From contig CM032795.1 of NCBI GenBank assembly GCA_019155185.1, positions 15,727,795-15,791,794 of the forward strand: DNA of 64,000 bases, written 5' to 3'. This document shows positions 1 to 12,248 of this stretch, in pieces (position 1 is the first letter of the stretch; each line of letters starts with the position of its first letter). Source of the DNA: Beaufortia kweichowensis. Its lineage: Eukaryota; Chordata; Actinopteri; Cypriniformes; Gastromyzontidae. The notes under the pieces are model-generated. The model worked only from the letters and a program-made list of their open reading frames with translations. It had not been told where the DNA came from and ran no database searches. The translations under genes were made by a program, and so were the position numbers.

Positions 1-2654
1 CCCCCGTTGAAGATCTTAAGTGTAAACAGTCTCCCTTTTCTAACTTTAATCATGTTGCAGTATTGTCAAATCTGATGAATTTATAAACTGAGAACTGTGT
101 GTGTTTGTATATGGGAAAAAATACTAAAAGTCATTTGTGTCGCTCAGAGAATGTCAGTTAGTCTGACTGGCAGTAATTACAGCATACTGTGCTTTGGCTC
201 GTACTTCGGCTCATAATAAACCAACAATGTCACATTATTGCCAACGTCCACCAGTAACGACTCCAACTGCTGCTCTGGTCTGTTACTCCACATGCACTTC
301 TATTCATGTCCCATAAGATAATTATGGAGTTATCTGCTGCCCCTGCACATCATTTAACATGTCAGTTGCTACAACATCACAAATTAATGCTGAGAGAAAA
401 TGCCAGCCAAATAAAAGCAGGTGGGAGATTTTTGCAGGCTGATCCAAACACTGTTTTAATAAGATAAATTGCACTGCAGATTAATTCGACTTTGCAAAGT
501 GAATAAAGTGGGATAGTTGGCTACACTATTAGGATGATCTCGGCACTGAGACGCTGAGCAAAGAGAGATCAATGGGCTTGTTTTTCTTACTGCATGTTAG
601 ATCTTTAACTGTGGAAAAGATACTCAAACAAACTGTCTTTGGCTTCCTCAGCTGTAGGGAAGCGTTCCTATCGTTCTCACTGGTGTCACTGCAAGCGGAG
701 GAGGAACATTAAGACACAATTTTCATACAGACGCTCTTCCGCTAATCAGAGCGATATCGCTGGGTGTTTTGTAAAGCTGAACGGAGAGGATCAGAAACCA
801 GCTGATGAGAAGACGTTGTTCTTGGCAGGAGTAGTTTAGTTTTTCCCCGCTTGAGCTGCTATTACTGATGCGTGCTGTATTTCTCCCATCTGTTTCTCTC
901 TGTCTCTTTCTTTTTCGTTAGTTGCCATTGTTTTTACACTGTATCCCTGTCATTGCTGAATAAAAGAAACGCTCATTAGCATTTCCTTCCCTGCTCAAAT
1001 ATTATTACTCTGCGAGGCGCCGTCTCGGCACTCCACAAATGCGGATTTGACACAGTGCATTGTTTACGTTGAGTCACCGGTAACTTAAGAGACTTGTAGA
1101 TGCCACTGACCAAATGAAGCCGTTTGGATGCATAGGATCGGTTAATCTGTTGGGGTTTTTTCAGGTTGGTGTGAGTCGGTGTGAGGTTATAGTTGTTGTG
1201 AAAGGGATGCCGATGGAGATCAGGAGCAGTTTACTGTGGGGTGTGGTATATTTTTTTTATAGTCAATGTGATTTAACTTTGTTTTTATACATTTTTGGTT
1301 TATTGCCAGTGTGGTGGAACGGTCTCTACAATCTTAAAGCTTTTTGTCTGAAACACAGAATTGCAGGTACTTATGTACTTGTATGTAATAATGTACTTAT
1401 TTTTAGATTGGTCGAAGTCAAATTATGACAAGCTGACATTTCTTGCAAAATTTGACTCAACAGCTCAAATTATAAATAATTATTATAAACTTATACAATA
1501 GGCAGTTGTGCATTGCAGTATACAGGGCATTGATTTTTGCATTAAAATATTCAAAAACTACTAGCACTGTGTTATATATTTTGTTCTCTTGTGCACTTAC
1601 ATCACCCAGCAATGTTTAATTACAGAGAAATTGCAGTGTAGCATCCAATTTGCACAATTTGGTCGCCTGTCAATGACGTTATGTCAGTGTTATTCTTTTG
1701 CATTTTCTGCCATAAAAAGATAAAAAAAAGTTAAAAGGAGTAGTGTTTGCATCCCACTAGTTGTTATTTCAGTTATCCTGGACCGCATTATCGTTTAGTT
1801 ATTCATTGTCATTAGCAGCAGTTTGTCTTAACTCTAACTTTACACTGAAAAGTTTTATTCTTTCAGAGGAAGAATATGCCAAATTCGATTATGAAGTGAA
1901 TCTTAGCACTACCGTCTGAAAGTCTGCCCTCCCAGGATTTGTCAGCCAATACTGAACACAAACTGTTAAAGTTTAATGTTGAGGAATGTGAAGAACGTAG
2001 AGGAAAACACAAGGATACAGTGAGTTAGATGTGGATCACTGCCACTATTAAACAATTAACATTATAATTAGCTTTTATCATTTTGAAGGGTAATATAATT
2101 ATCCAGTGAAACTAATCCCAGTTCTCTCTCTGCCAGACTGAGACGCTTGTGTAAATGATAATAGCAGTTGGTCCAGTGGACTCATGGGACGAGATAAATC
2201 TGCTTCCCCCATCGCACAGAACTGGCATATATTTAGTCATTCCTGTGTGTAGAGAGACCTATTGAAATCCCACGAGTCCATCTGCGTTTGCTGTGTAGAG
2301 TTCAACAGTGTTCTGTGACAAAGCACAAAGCACGAGTTCTTGCCCTCTCACAGTGACCGGTGTGGCTTCACTCTGTATCACCACAGCAGTCAGTCAAGAT
2401 TAACCCTCCTCACCCTCCCCGTCGGCTCTGAGCTTTATTTAAAGCCTCCAACTCTCCCCACGGCAGTCCTACACTTTTCTATCAGAACACAAGCAGTTCT
2501 TCAAACTTTGCACAGAGAAAAGTTTTTTTTCAGTCAAGCACACATCTCGCAGCCATACAGGCATATTCTCACATTACAAAGGCGAGTCTGAGGTTGACGT
2601 ATGGTCAGAAAGTGTATTTTGCAGTTTAGGCACGTTGGTATGGTTTGAATCTTC

Positions 2655-2674
2655 GTGTGTGTGTGTGTGTGTGT
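2655..2674 (+). repeat. (GT)10 microsatellite
   Basis: An uninterrupted GT run in otherwise ordinary upstream sequence. Shorter TG-rich runs also occur near 3748 and 10100. Confidence 0.95.
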
Positions 2675-2816
2675 TTCACAGAAACATGGTCTTGTTACAT
2701 TTATTTTTTATCTGTTTAATGAATTTACAATTTTAAAATGATACAAAGTCAGAACAGTACAGGTCACATTTTACCCTGAAATCAAAATATTGATGACTAT
2801 AATTGTGTTCACTCAG

Positions 2817-3199
2817 CTCATGATACAATATGTGATATTGGGTTCACAATAATTATTGTATCATGATATTTAGAAAAAGATTGAAAAAATGAAACTGGTT
2901 ACAATAACATTTATTATCTTGTTAAGAAATTGGAAACATTTAGGGTTATTTGAATTCAATTAAAATAAAATAATTTAATAAAAAAAATAGTTGTGTCACT
3001 TAAAATTAAACTGAATTTTAACATAAAAAAAGTTAACAGTCATGAAACAATTGCCATATCTCTATGATGCAATAATTTTTTTTTAGTTTTTGTATTATGA
3101 TATGAAATACAAAATATACAAGATACAATATACAAAGTGCAAAACATACATCATATTTTATGTGTATCGTGATACATTTATATATCTGTACACTCCTAG
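2817..3199. repeat. Degenerate hAT-like element (catgatacaata ... cactcctag)
   Basis: The left part contains an inverted pair catgatacaata / tattgtatcatg. The right part gtgtatcgtgatacatttat ending cactcctag resembles the gatacgat-rich ends of fish hAT MITEs. The interior is AT-rich with poly-A tracts. It is decayed, so family assignment is tentative. Confidence 0.5.
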
Positions 3200-6100
3200 T
3201 AGTCATACATTTATTGTAAAAAAAAATACACTAGGCTATATGAACCATTAAACCTATTTTAAAATATTAGGTAAATATAAATTATTTTTTCTTTTGGGGG
3301 TGAAAAATAACCCAGATATTTTTGACGGGGTTAGTTAGATTTATCCGTCACACCTTCTGTTATAGGAGCATCATTAAACTTGCACGTCAAAAGTTTTTTT
3401 TTTTTAGTCCAGTGGTGTCTGGTCTTTGCACATGAGCAGCTCTACCAGACTGTAACAATGCCTGCCACCCCATGCCAGAGTGACCCCACTCTGCTCCATC
3501 TCTGTTAGTGGGCTGTCATTTTTACAAAACTTAGTTTGGACCCTCAATTGACTTTAATTGATTGATGCCTCTTAAATGTTCCTCCCCCTTAAATCGCTTC
3601 CTGCCACTGGCCCATTTTTCTCATCCTCCATTTCACAGTCTACAACTTTCTGTCTAACATGTCATGCGGGGAACTGTGGAGGAACTGATTGGGAAGGAAC
3701 CCCACTGAAATCTGTAGTTCCCCACAGGCCTTTGAGCTAAGCAATAAGTGTGTGTGTGTGTGCACGCACATTAATGTGTGTCTGCGTCAATGTGTCCCAG
3801 TAGAAAAGAATTCTTAAAGCATGAATTTTCGTAAAGCCTTGTAGTCTTGTTGCCCAAAAATAACATAAGAGACCACAAACTAGCAGAGGAATGTTACTCG
3901 GTAAAAGCCTGGAGTTGTGCGTCGGTGAAACTCAAGCTTTCTCTGTGGACTGAACATCATATTTCTCCCTTTTGGCCTGTACAAATCTCTCATCTGATCT
4001 TTAAATAATGCAAATAACTACATATAGCTTTAAAACCAAAAGATTTTGTTTCTGCATTTGAACAAAAACAGCCTCTTCTGATCAAATATCTCAAAAAGCT
4101 GTATTATCCATTGGCTGTGCTTGTGGACGAATGCTCACAAAGCTATCTAGAAGATCAGTCTAGTATCTCAATAACAGTAAAAAATGTATTGAGATGTATA
4201 TTGTGCATCACTTGAGTCTGTAGTGTACTTCAGTAAACAAGGGTTTTACTGCTGATACTGTGTATATCCTTTACAATTCTCAATGCAGTTGAAAACCTCA
4301 TCACATTTTAAATAAAGGTGACATTTTTATCTTAAACCGCAATAGCTATTTCTTTATATCTGTTTTTACTCTCCTGTATGCAAGACATTCATTTCTCCTG
4401 TATTTGGCAATGGCAGAGATGTCATGATTTGGTGTAGCAGAGAAATTCACTTTCTCATTTAATCTGTAATCTGCATTTTAACAGCTGCAAACGGTGGAGT
4501 TTGTCCTTGACAGCTGTGCATAGAAAAAAAAACGTCAGTTCTCTTGGCATGGATAAATGATCCGGTGACTCGATAGGCTTATGTGAGTTTTTCAGCACAT
4601 TAGAATCGCCTGTCCCATTGACACACATAGTAGAAACACACAAAGAGCTTGTGCACTTGAAATGTTATGTAATACACTGCATGACCTCCAATGCACCACT
4701 TGGGTTATTCTCATGGACTACAGGAAGTCATGCATGTGTCAGGATAAATCAATGAAGTGTTTTTGTTAATCAAACATGTGTCATAATGAACTGTATTGAG
4801 TAGACTTGTCATTCAGACTCACTGTACTTGGACTGAATGAATTAGTGTAGATCTAGTATAAACATAACATTCAGTATGTCATATTATTGTACCTTAATGC
4901 AAAATGTGTTAGTTCTTTGAAATATGTTTAGGTCTATGCTCTGCTTTCTGCTAAAATATCAATCATCATCGTTTTTATTATTTAAAAGTATTATTATTCT
5001 TCTGTTGTGTTTTTCAGGTGTAGCAGCTTATAGTAATTAAAGGTTCATTTTGGATTGTGTGGAGCATTTATATGGGTGTTTTGCTACAGACAAAGGTACG
5101 TCCTGTTTTATACTGATATACATACATTTGGACACACTTGAGTTGGAGATTTTCCACAAACTTTAGGATGCCATTAACTTGTAAATCTTCTATTCATTTA
5201 CAGGGAAATTCATTAATGTTTTTATCAGTAAATGAAATTTTATTAAAAGTAAGTAAATCTACATTGTGCTTGTCTAAATACATAACCTGACTAAATAACC
5301 TGACTAAATTATATATAAGTCAGTAGGTTTGGTTAGGTTTGATTTGGAATTGATAGTCTTTACATATTTCTATAGAAGGAGCAACATGATTTCCTGCTTC
5401 TGACTTCCAGATAAGAATGTAACTTGTGTATGAAATGAACTACAAAACATGTGGCATAATGGCTGTTATTTTCATCAAAAGATTTATGCTAGCACAAGAA
5501 CCTCTTGCACTGCTTTTTGCTTTCACACCTGTTATCTTGTGTAACATCCTGTTACAATTTTTTTTGGTTTTTACAAATAGATAAAAAAAATGTTTGGTCA
5601 CAAGCGCAAAAAACCCTGCGTGCGAGTATATGTGCAAGTTATATTAGAAAGTATAATCTTCTTCTGCTTAAATGTAGTTCATTGCAGTATGCTTTAAAAA
5701 AAAACATGAAAACTAGGCCACTGTGTATCATTAAACTCCAAACAGAGTTTTTTGCAAATACACTGAGAAATAAAACTTCCACAGAACGGAACAGGAAGAA
5801 CAGCCATTAGAAAGAGACCGAGCAGAAAGAGAGAGAAAAGACAGTATATAGAGGAACAATTAGGTTACAAAAACTTTTTTTAGAGGTGTATTAATCTCTA
5901 AACTAGAATCTAGTGTGATCTGCACTATTCATGTCCATGAATCAGTTTTATTCATGATCTTGGCTAGTGGATACTTCAGAAGAAACTGTGGATAATTGTG
6001 GCTCTTTGTTATAGTAGACCTCCACACAGTACAGTGGCTATTTATGACATTTGGCTGAACTACCAACTCTAATATAGTTCTAGTATCAGTGATTTTTAAG

Positions 6101-6210
6101 AGATTCTTGGTAGTGCAGTAATGTAATTGTAGTGGTGCTATGGATGAATGTGATACACTAAACAGAAATAGATGTATCTGGTCAATATTCTGTTAAAAGT
6201 GTCAGTGCTG

Positions 6211-6241
6211 TTTATAGTTGATTATACAAATCAACTATAAA
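6211..6241. repeat. Small hairpin, 13-bp arms
   Basis: tttatagttgatt (6211-6223) is the exact inverse of aatcaactataaa (6229-6241), with a 5-nt loop. AT-rich; probably of no function. Confidence 0.8.
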
Positions 6242-9006
6242 TATCGATTTGTAGTGAATATGAAACAGTGTTAAATCATCATTCTTGAATCATCAGTGTT
6301 GACGCTTTCTGAGACGCATGACATTGTCCTTAAACTTGTGTTAATAAAATGTAGGATCTGAAGCTGAATAGTTTTCTCTTATTGAATAACTCTTTAACAT
6401 GTACTTTTGAAGTATAGCACCAATGGAAACCCATAATAACAGGGATAAACGTATTGCCATTGGATATTCTTTATTTGAAGTATGCTTTTGTGCTTCGCTG
6501 TTTCCTATTTGGTCAACAATGATAAATGGCTCACTGCGTCACAAGATGCTTTTTCATTTCTTTGGCTTTGCATTTTGGAAATAATATCCGTTGTTGACAC
6601 TCAAACCAGTTGGAAATCCAGCTGTTGACATCTGGTCTTATTGATGTGTATGATTTTTTTTAATGTAATTTATTAACATTAGAATCATGTTACTCAGAAA
6701 TCTACCCCTGCCCACTGTGTGTCTCATTTCACTTGTGTAGTTTGTACTATGTGTATGTTGGGAATCAGTCAGTTTACAGTAGATGTCATTACACAGACTT
6801 GGGGTTGTTCTGGAATTAAATTAGGAATGCAATTGCAAAGTTGTGTTGCAATTATAAACAACTATGTAAACTGTGGTTTGTGGCTTTTATTTGGAGTCTT
6901 GTCACGTACTGAACTTGCATAAGCGGGCTGCTAATGATTTCTTTACTGTATTTAGGTTGTTAATGTATTCCATATAGTGAATAAACATTTCAAAGTATAT
7001 TTGGTCCAGGATTGGATATGCACTATTAGTTTAGTCAGCATATATAAGGTGAAAACTAATCTCAGTGCTGCTTACACATAAACATAAAGTGGAAGTTACT
7101 GTAAATAGTGCTGTTGTTTGATCCTCTATCATTTTTAAAGTTAATCACATAAGTCTCAGTTCTGTGTTGACATTGCAGACATTTGTAACTACTGTAGTAG
7201 TAGATGCAATATTTTAATGGCATTGTAGGCTATGTCTTGACATATATGCATATTTATGACTTGCATTTCAACTGGCTTAATGTGACTCTGCTTGCATCTG
7301 TTGTAAATATTGCTATATTTCCAAGTAATGTTATATTTGAATGACAGCTCCATTTACTATAGCATATATTATTTTATGTTATTAGAGAATTACTCAGTTT
7401 TTTCCCTAAAGTTCTTGTTTACTGTTAGTCTGTGCTAAAGGAATAACGGCAACTCTCGGCGGTATGTGGACTTGTGTTTACTTTAGCTCGCTCATTTATT
7501 TTCTAAAAAGCGCTGTTCTTGGCTGTCTCAGAGGCGCGTAGCTAAGACTTATGTGCTGCATACTGCTCTTATGAAACTATTAAGCCGCATGCCTTCAGTA
7601 GTGCTTGTGCTGTTGTGAATATGAATGCATGGGAATGCAGGGCGAGCTGAAAGTCAGCAGCATGACTAATTCTGGGATCTCCTGTGTGTGGCCGACTGGC
7701 TCGGGCTGTCCTTCACGCCTGGCTGATGAGAATACATGCCCAGCGTCCTCCAGCTTTCTAGGCTGACGGTGTGGGAAACATATAAATGAGAATGCTCATA
7801 CTGTAGCTACAGTAGGGGTGCGACCAGAGCTGTGAAAGCATATGTTACGTGTACACAGTTGTCTTTGTTGGTTCTGTCATTAAGCGTGATCTATAAATTG
7901 CTGTAGCTTCTATAATATTTACACATGGGGGCTTTAATATATATAATGAAATCTATAATATTTACATCTATTCACCCATACTCATACCTACTGGTCTTGG
8001 CTGATAAAGGAGTTAAAAAGATGAAAATATATCTATTTATTATATTATACTGTAATATTTCAAAAAGAAAATCTTGTTTTTTAAGATATAACAGTTTTTT
8101 AATGCGAGTTTTCCTCAGCAGAGATTAATGAATATTAATTTCTTTCGTGTCTAGAGTGATTTAGCATCCCTTTGGAAATAAATGGAGAACAAATAGAGAC
8201 TTGCTTCAATATCTCACTTATTTCTTCTAGACAGGACTGATTTCAAAAGTTTTTACATTTTTTTTACTTCAGACAGAGAATCCTTGAAGGTTTCATAAGA
8301 TATCTTAACAATGTCTTGAACCGAGATCTAAAGCAGAATACCTGTCTGAAATACAAATTCAGAGATTTTAATACACGCTTTCTCACCAACTTCTTCCAAG
8401 AGCTGTGCTTTCCACATTCATTTTACAGCTCTTAGCTCTAAAAAGCCTTTTTTTAAAAACATACAATTAAGTCTGCTGAGCTCTGAAAGGACCTCTAAAC
8501 ATTAATAATTTTCTCATGGATCACAGTCATAATTTAACTGTTCAGCCTGTTATCTACAAAATATCTGTCAGCATTGTCTTTAGTAACAGGGACAGCGTTC
8601 ATATTTGATGTCAGTGGTTTGTTCTAAAAGAAAAATTGTATTTGCAACCTGATGAAAAGAAGCATTCGTTTTAAGCTTTAGGTGCCATCATTGATTCATT
8701 AACAGGGATAATAAAGCTGTATTGTCATGCCAACATATTTTTTAAGGAAAGGCTATTTCTTAAGATTGCAGTTTAAAAAATATATTTAATGTTCGTTCCC
8801 CAAGCTGTTTATCATTGGAGAAACCTCCAAACATTTGCAGATCCAGAGAGGCATCGGTTCTCTTGCCAAGCCAAACAATAGAATTCAATAATAAAAAATG
8901 CATTAAAATGTGCATGATCCGTTTGCCCGCCCTAATGGACGCTGGCGTAGTTTTATGACTTTTTCTGGATGCCATTGTCTTTGTATGTACTTGAATTTTT
9001 ATGATT

Positions 9007-9040
9007 AGCTGTTCTGACTTATGAGCTGTTCTGACTTATG
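9007..9040 (+). repeat. Exact 17-bp tandem duplication
   Basis: agctgttctgacttatg occurs twice back to back (9007-9023, 9024-9040), with no mismatch. Confidence 0.95.
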
Positions 9041-9611
9041 ACTGTAATTTACTGTATCAACAAATGTTCCAATGGTCATTTTCTTCAATCATTAAACCAC
9101 TGTCCTTTTGTGAAAGTGCCGAACAATGCCACGTCTTCATTAGTTTAAAAGCAGAGGAATGTGGATTTATTAGCGTGTCTGAATAAAGCAGCTTTGCTTT
9201 GTTCCTGATTAACAGGTTTGGAGAGATTCCTGTTGCCGTCTCTGCAAGGGTCCCAAATGGGTTTTGTTCCAGTACGTTTCATTTTGGTATTGATATGCTA
9301 ATGTTTTAATTGGCAGCGTGAGACAAAACTAGGATTGCCTGTAAATACAAAAAATAGATTATGAAAATTGCTTCATAGTGTGTTCTGCTGGAAGATAGAG
9401 CTTTGGCAGCTTTTTAATGTTTTTATAAGTACGCTTGGGAATTAATTCAGGTAACTATGGGGCATTTATTTGTATTGCTAATGCTTCTGCTTAGACTTGG
9501 GAGTTTTTTTTAATTCACTAACTTTAGGTATTAAAGGATGTGCACTGTAACTTGTCCCGCACAGTTTGTGGTATATGGGCGTGAAAGGATGTAATGGAAA
9601 TGAAATAATGG

Positions 9612-9845
9612 AGGACCCTCATGTCATTCTATATCTGTATGACTTTGTTTTTATTGCAGAATATAAAAGGAAATATTCTGGTGATATTCTGAGAATGTTG
9701 GTGACGAAACAACATTGACCCCCATTGACTTCCATTGTATAGACACAAAACCACAGAGACATTTCTTAAAATAGAATGTCATATACAGGTTTGGAATGAC
9801 ATGAGGGTAAATAAATGATGACAGAATTTTTATTTTTAAAGGGAG
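9612..9845. repeat. Fragment of the TTAA-type cyprinid MITE, self-complementary
   Basis: The block runs from ggaccctcatgtcattctat to ggtttggaatgacatgaggg..tgatgacagaattttt, with the conserved middle cattgacccccattgactt. Its two ends are inverted copies of each other. The terminal TTAA ends are missing or eroded. Confidence 0.75.
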
Positions 9846-12148
9846 GCATGCCTTTAAGTTAATTCCTTGAAAGCTGTAGTCCAGTTTACCTTGCTGCTTC
9901 ACCACAGAGACATCTGTTTTGCTTTACATTCATCTGCCCCCATTCAAGATGGAAAAAGCCAAGAATGAAATCACTTGAGAAGTATTTTTGGCCTGAATGC
10001 ATTTCAAAAATGTGCTGATCTTGTTATTATATCCTACTTCCATAGCAATATTTATATCTCAGGGACTTTTTTATCATATTACTGTAGGGCTAAGACATAA
10101 TGTGTGTGTTTGTGTGTGTGCACAGGAAAGAATCTTCTGTTCTTATTTTGGAGCTATGAAAGTGTTGTGGAATGTTAATTAGAATGACTAGTCAGCTTTG
10201 TAGATAACTCAGGGCAAAAACCACAAGGGGCTTTTTATACATTATGGGTCATGATGACACAGCCTCCATAACACAATTCCCTTCTTAAAACAGAACAGTA
10301 TTAGCACATCTCAGTCATATCTTAACTAAAGGTGACACGTCTCAGAATCGATGTCTTTTCACTTTTACTGCAAAAATCATGTGACTGGTGTGAATCATTT
10401 TTGTGATGTTTTTGCTACCTTTGAAGGTTTTCTCTCTCAGTCATGCTGTGTAGATTGTGTTGAATCATCAGTGTGGCAGCGTGATGGAATAGTAACAGGT
10501 GAACCTGTATGACTCACTGTTTACACTGTTTGGCACGCACTGTATCACATGCTTCATTCATATCTCTGAATTACAGCACACATGCTTCTTTCTTTCTTGT
10601 TTTACTGCCGTGTGTTAATTGCCTAAACCACCTTCCCATGCCTCCATAATTAATTTTTGCTACTTGTATATATTTTATTGCTTTACCCTCTTATCAGGCT
10701 TTCACTTGAAGTGTCAGGCATCCTTTGTCTTGCGTCACGTACTGTAGGTCAAACTCAAAGGCAGATCACATTCAGATCACTTTCCTTTCAATCTTCTTCT
10801 GAATGGTGTCTGTACAAACAGTAATTTCCCTGTTCACTGGGTTGTTTCCGGGGATGTTATAACATCTAGACCCTGTAAAGGACCACCCACCCAGCAGGAA
10901 GGAAGGTGTCTGGGTGGGTGTAGCCCACCACGCACTCATCCTTAACCGTTTATTTTCGGCTATGCCTCTGTGCTCTGACCTTGACTCTGCAGGACTCATT
11001 TTAGCCCTGCCAGCTGGACTCTCTCTCTCTCTTTTATCTTACATTTTCTGTCTCTCATCCTAGCCGTCTCCCTCTCTCCGTCATCTCCTCTCATGAGCTC
11101 CACCTGATTGATCCAACACCTTCGGCAACTTCTCCGTGAAGGGTGTGATGTAAGAAATGGTGAACATGGCGAGTAGTCAGGTTATTATTCTCAAGTTCTT
11201 GAGCTGAAGGGGACTAAGAGGAATATGACACTCTTGGTAATACAATTCGGCTGAGTTCGAGAATTAAAAATGCTTCTCGACTTGGGGGAGGCTTTGTTAA
11301 TCCCTCTGTTCTTCTGACTTCTTCTGAAGTCATTATTTTTTTGTTAATTTGAGGTGACAGTAGTTTTAGGTCATTGGTGATATGACAAATTTTTGATGTT
11401 TGTTTTTTAATTAAGCCAACTGAAAAATTTAAATAAAAAAACAATAATTTGCAACAATGTGGCAACTACCAATGACAGTGCAGACATTCAATCATGTGAT
11501 CTGCCTCGAGGTACAATTGGAACGCAGTTTAGTAAGAATATCTGCTTAAAACCAACAGTACATCAGCGTTTTCATTGCTGTCAGTAAGAATGTACCTTTA
11601 GGGTTAGAAAATATAAAAATTTCTCTCATCCATCTGTACTTTATCATGCAAAAAAACAGATCTTTCTCTTTTCTAACATTTCTTTAATATTGAAAGTGTC
11701 ATTGTGTAACGTGTGCTCAGTTTCCTTATTGTACTTGTCAAGGAACAATGACAAAAAAGTAGCTTTGAGATTTCACTGTCAATTTGAGAAAGCCGTTTGA
11801 CGCATGGTTTTGTTTTGTTTGGGATAATGCCCCGGTTTACTAACCTGAGGGTAACAGTTGTTCTTTACCTGTAATTTCATCATTTTAGCTCATTACAAGA
11901 TTTTTAGTAATGTTTGATTCAACCTGCTTGTTTCAGACTTAAATGGAAATGTCATCACAGCGAGGTGTTATTAAGACCGCATCTCCACAGGGTATTTGCA
12001 GTGTTATTGTATTTTCACGCTTATAGTCATGCTGTAAACACGCACAGAGCAAGACACGTTTCTAATTATCATATGCAAATGTCTTCTTTTCCCACATACA
12101 GCGCAGGTGAAGGTGTACATTTCCAGTTGTTTGTAAGTGTTTGACTCT

Positions 12149-12248
12149 TTGATGTGCTTGACTCTGATCATGAAAACTAATCATCAGACACACCAAAGCT
12201 GTGTTTGTCAAAATTATTCAGGTAAACATTTCAACAGAAAAATACCAT
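12149..12248 (+). repeat. Left arm of an exact 100-bp inverted repeat
   Basis: The 100 bases from ttgatgtgcttgactctgat to the end at aataccat are, base for base, the reverse complement of 15118-15217. Identity ends abruptly at both edges. I see no terminal motif or target duplication that would make it a transposon end. Confidence 0.95.

Larger units (their letters stand above)
1..12148. other. Upstream sequence without a recognisable gene
   Basis: No open frame here has a protein I recognise, and codon-like bias is absent. Apart from the repeats listed separately it is AT-rich unique sequence. A less AT-rich, repeat-free patch at about 7440-7760 could be conserved non-coding DNA, but nothing in the sequence proves it. 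A direct repeat ctataatatttaca occurs near 7911 and 7953. An ATG-started frame at 639-839 has no homology or splice support. Confidence 0.6.

Noticed and set aside
639..839. 66-codon frame beginning MASSAVGKRSYRSHW
   Set aside because: No homology recognised, and no convincing splice or promoter context. Length is within chance expectation.
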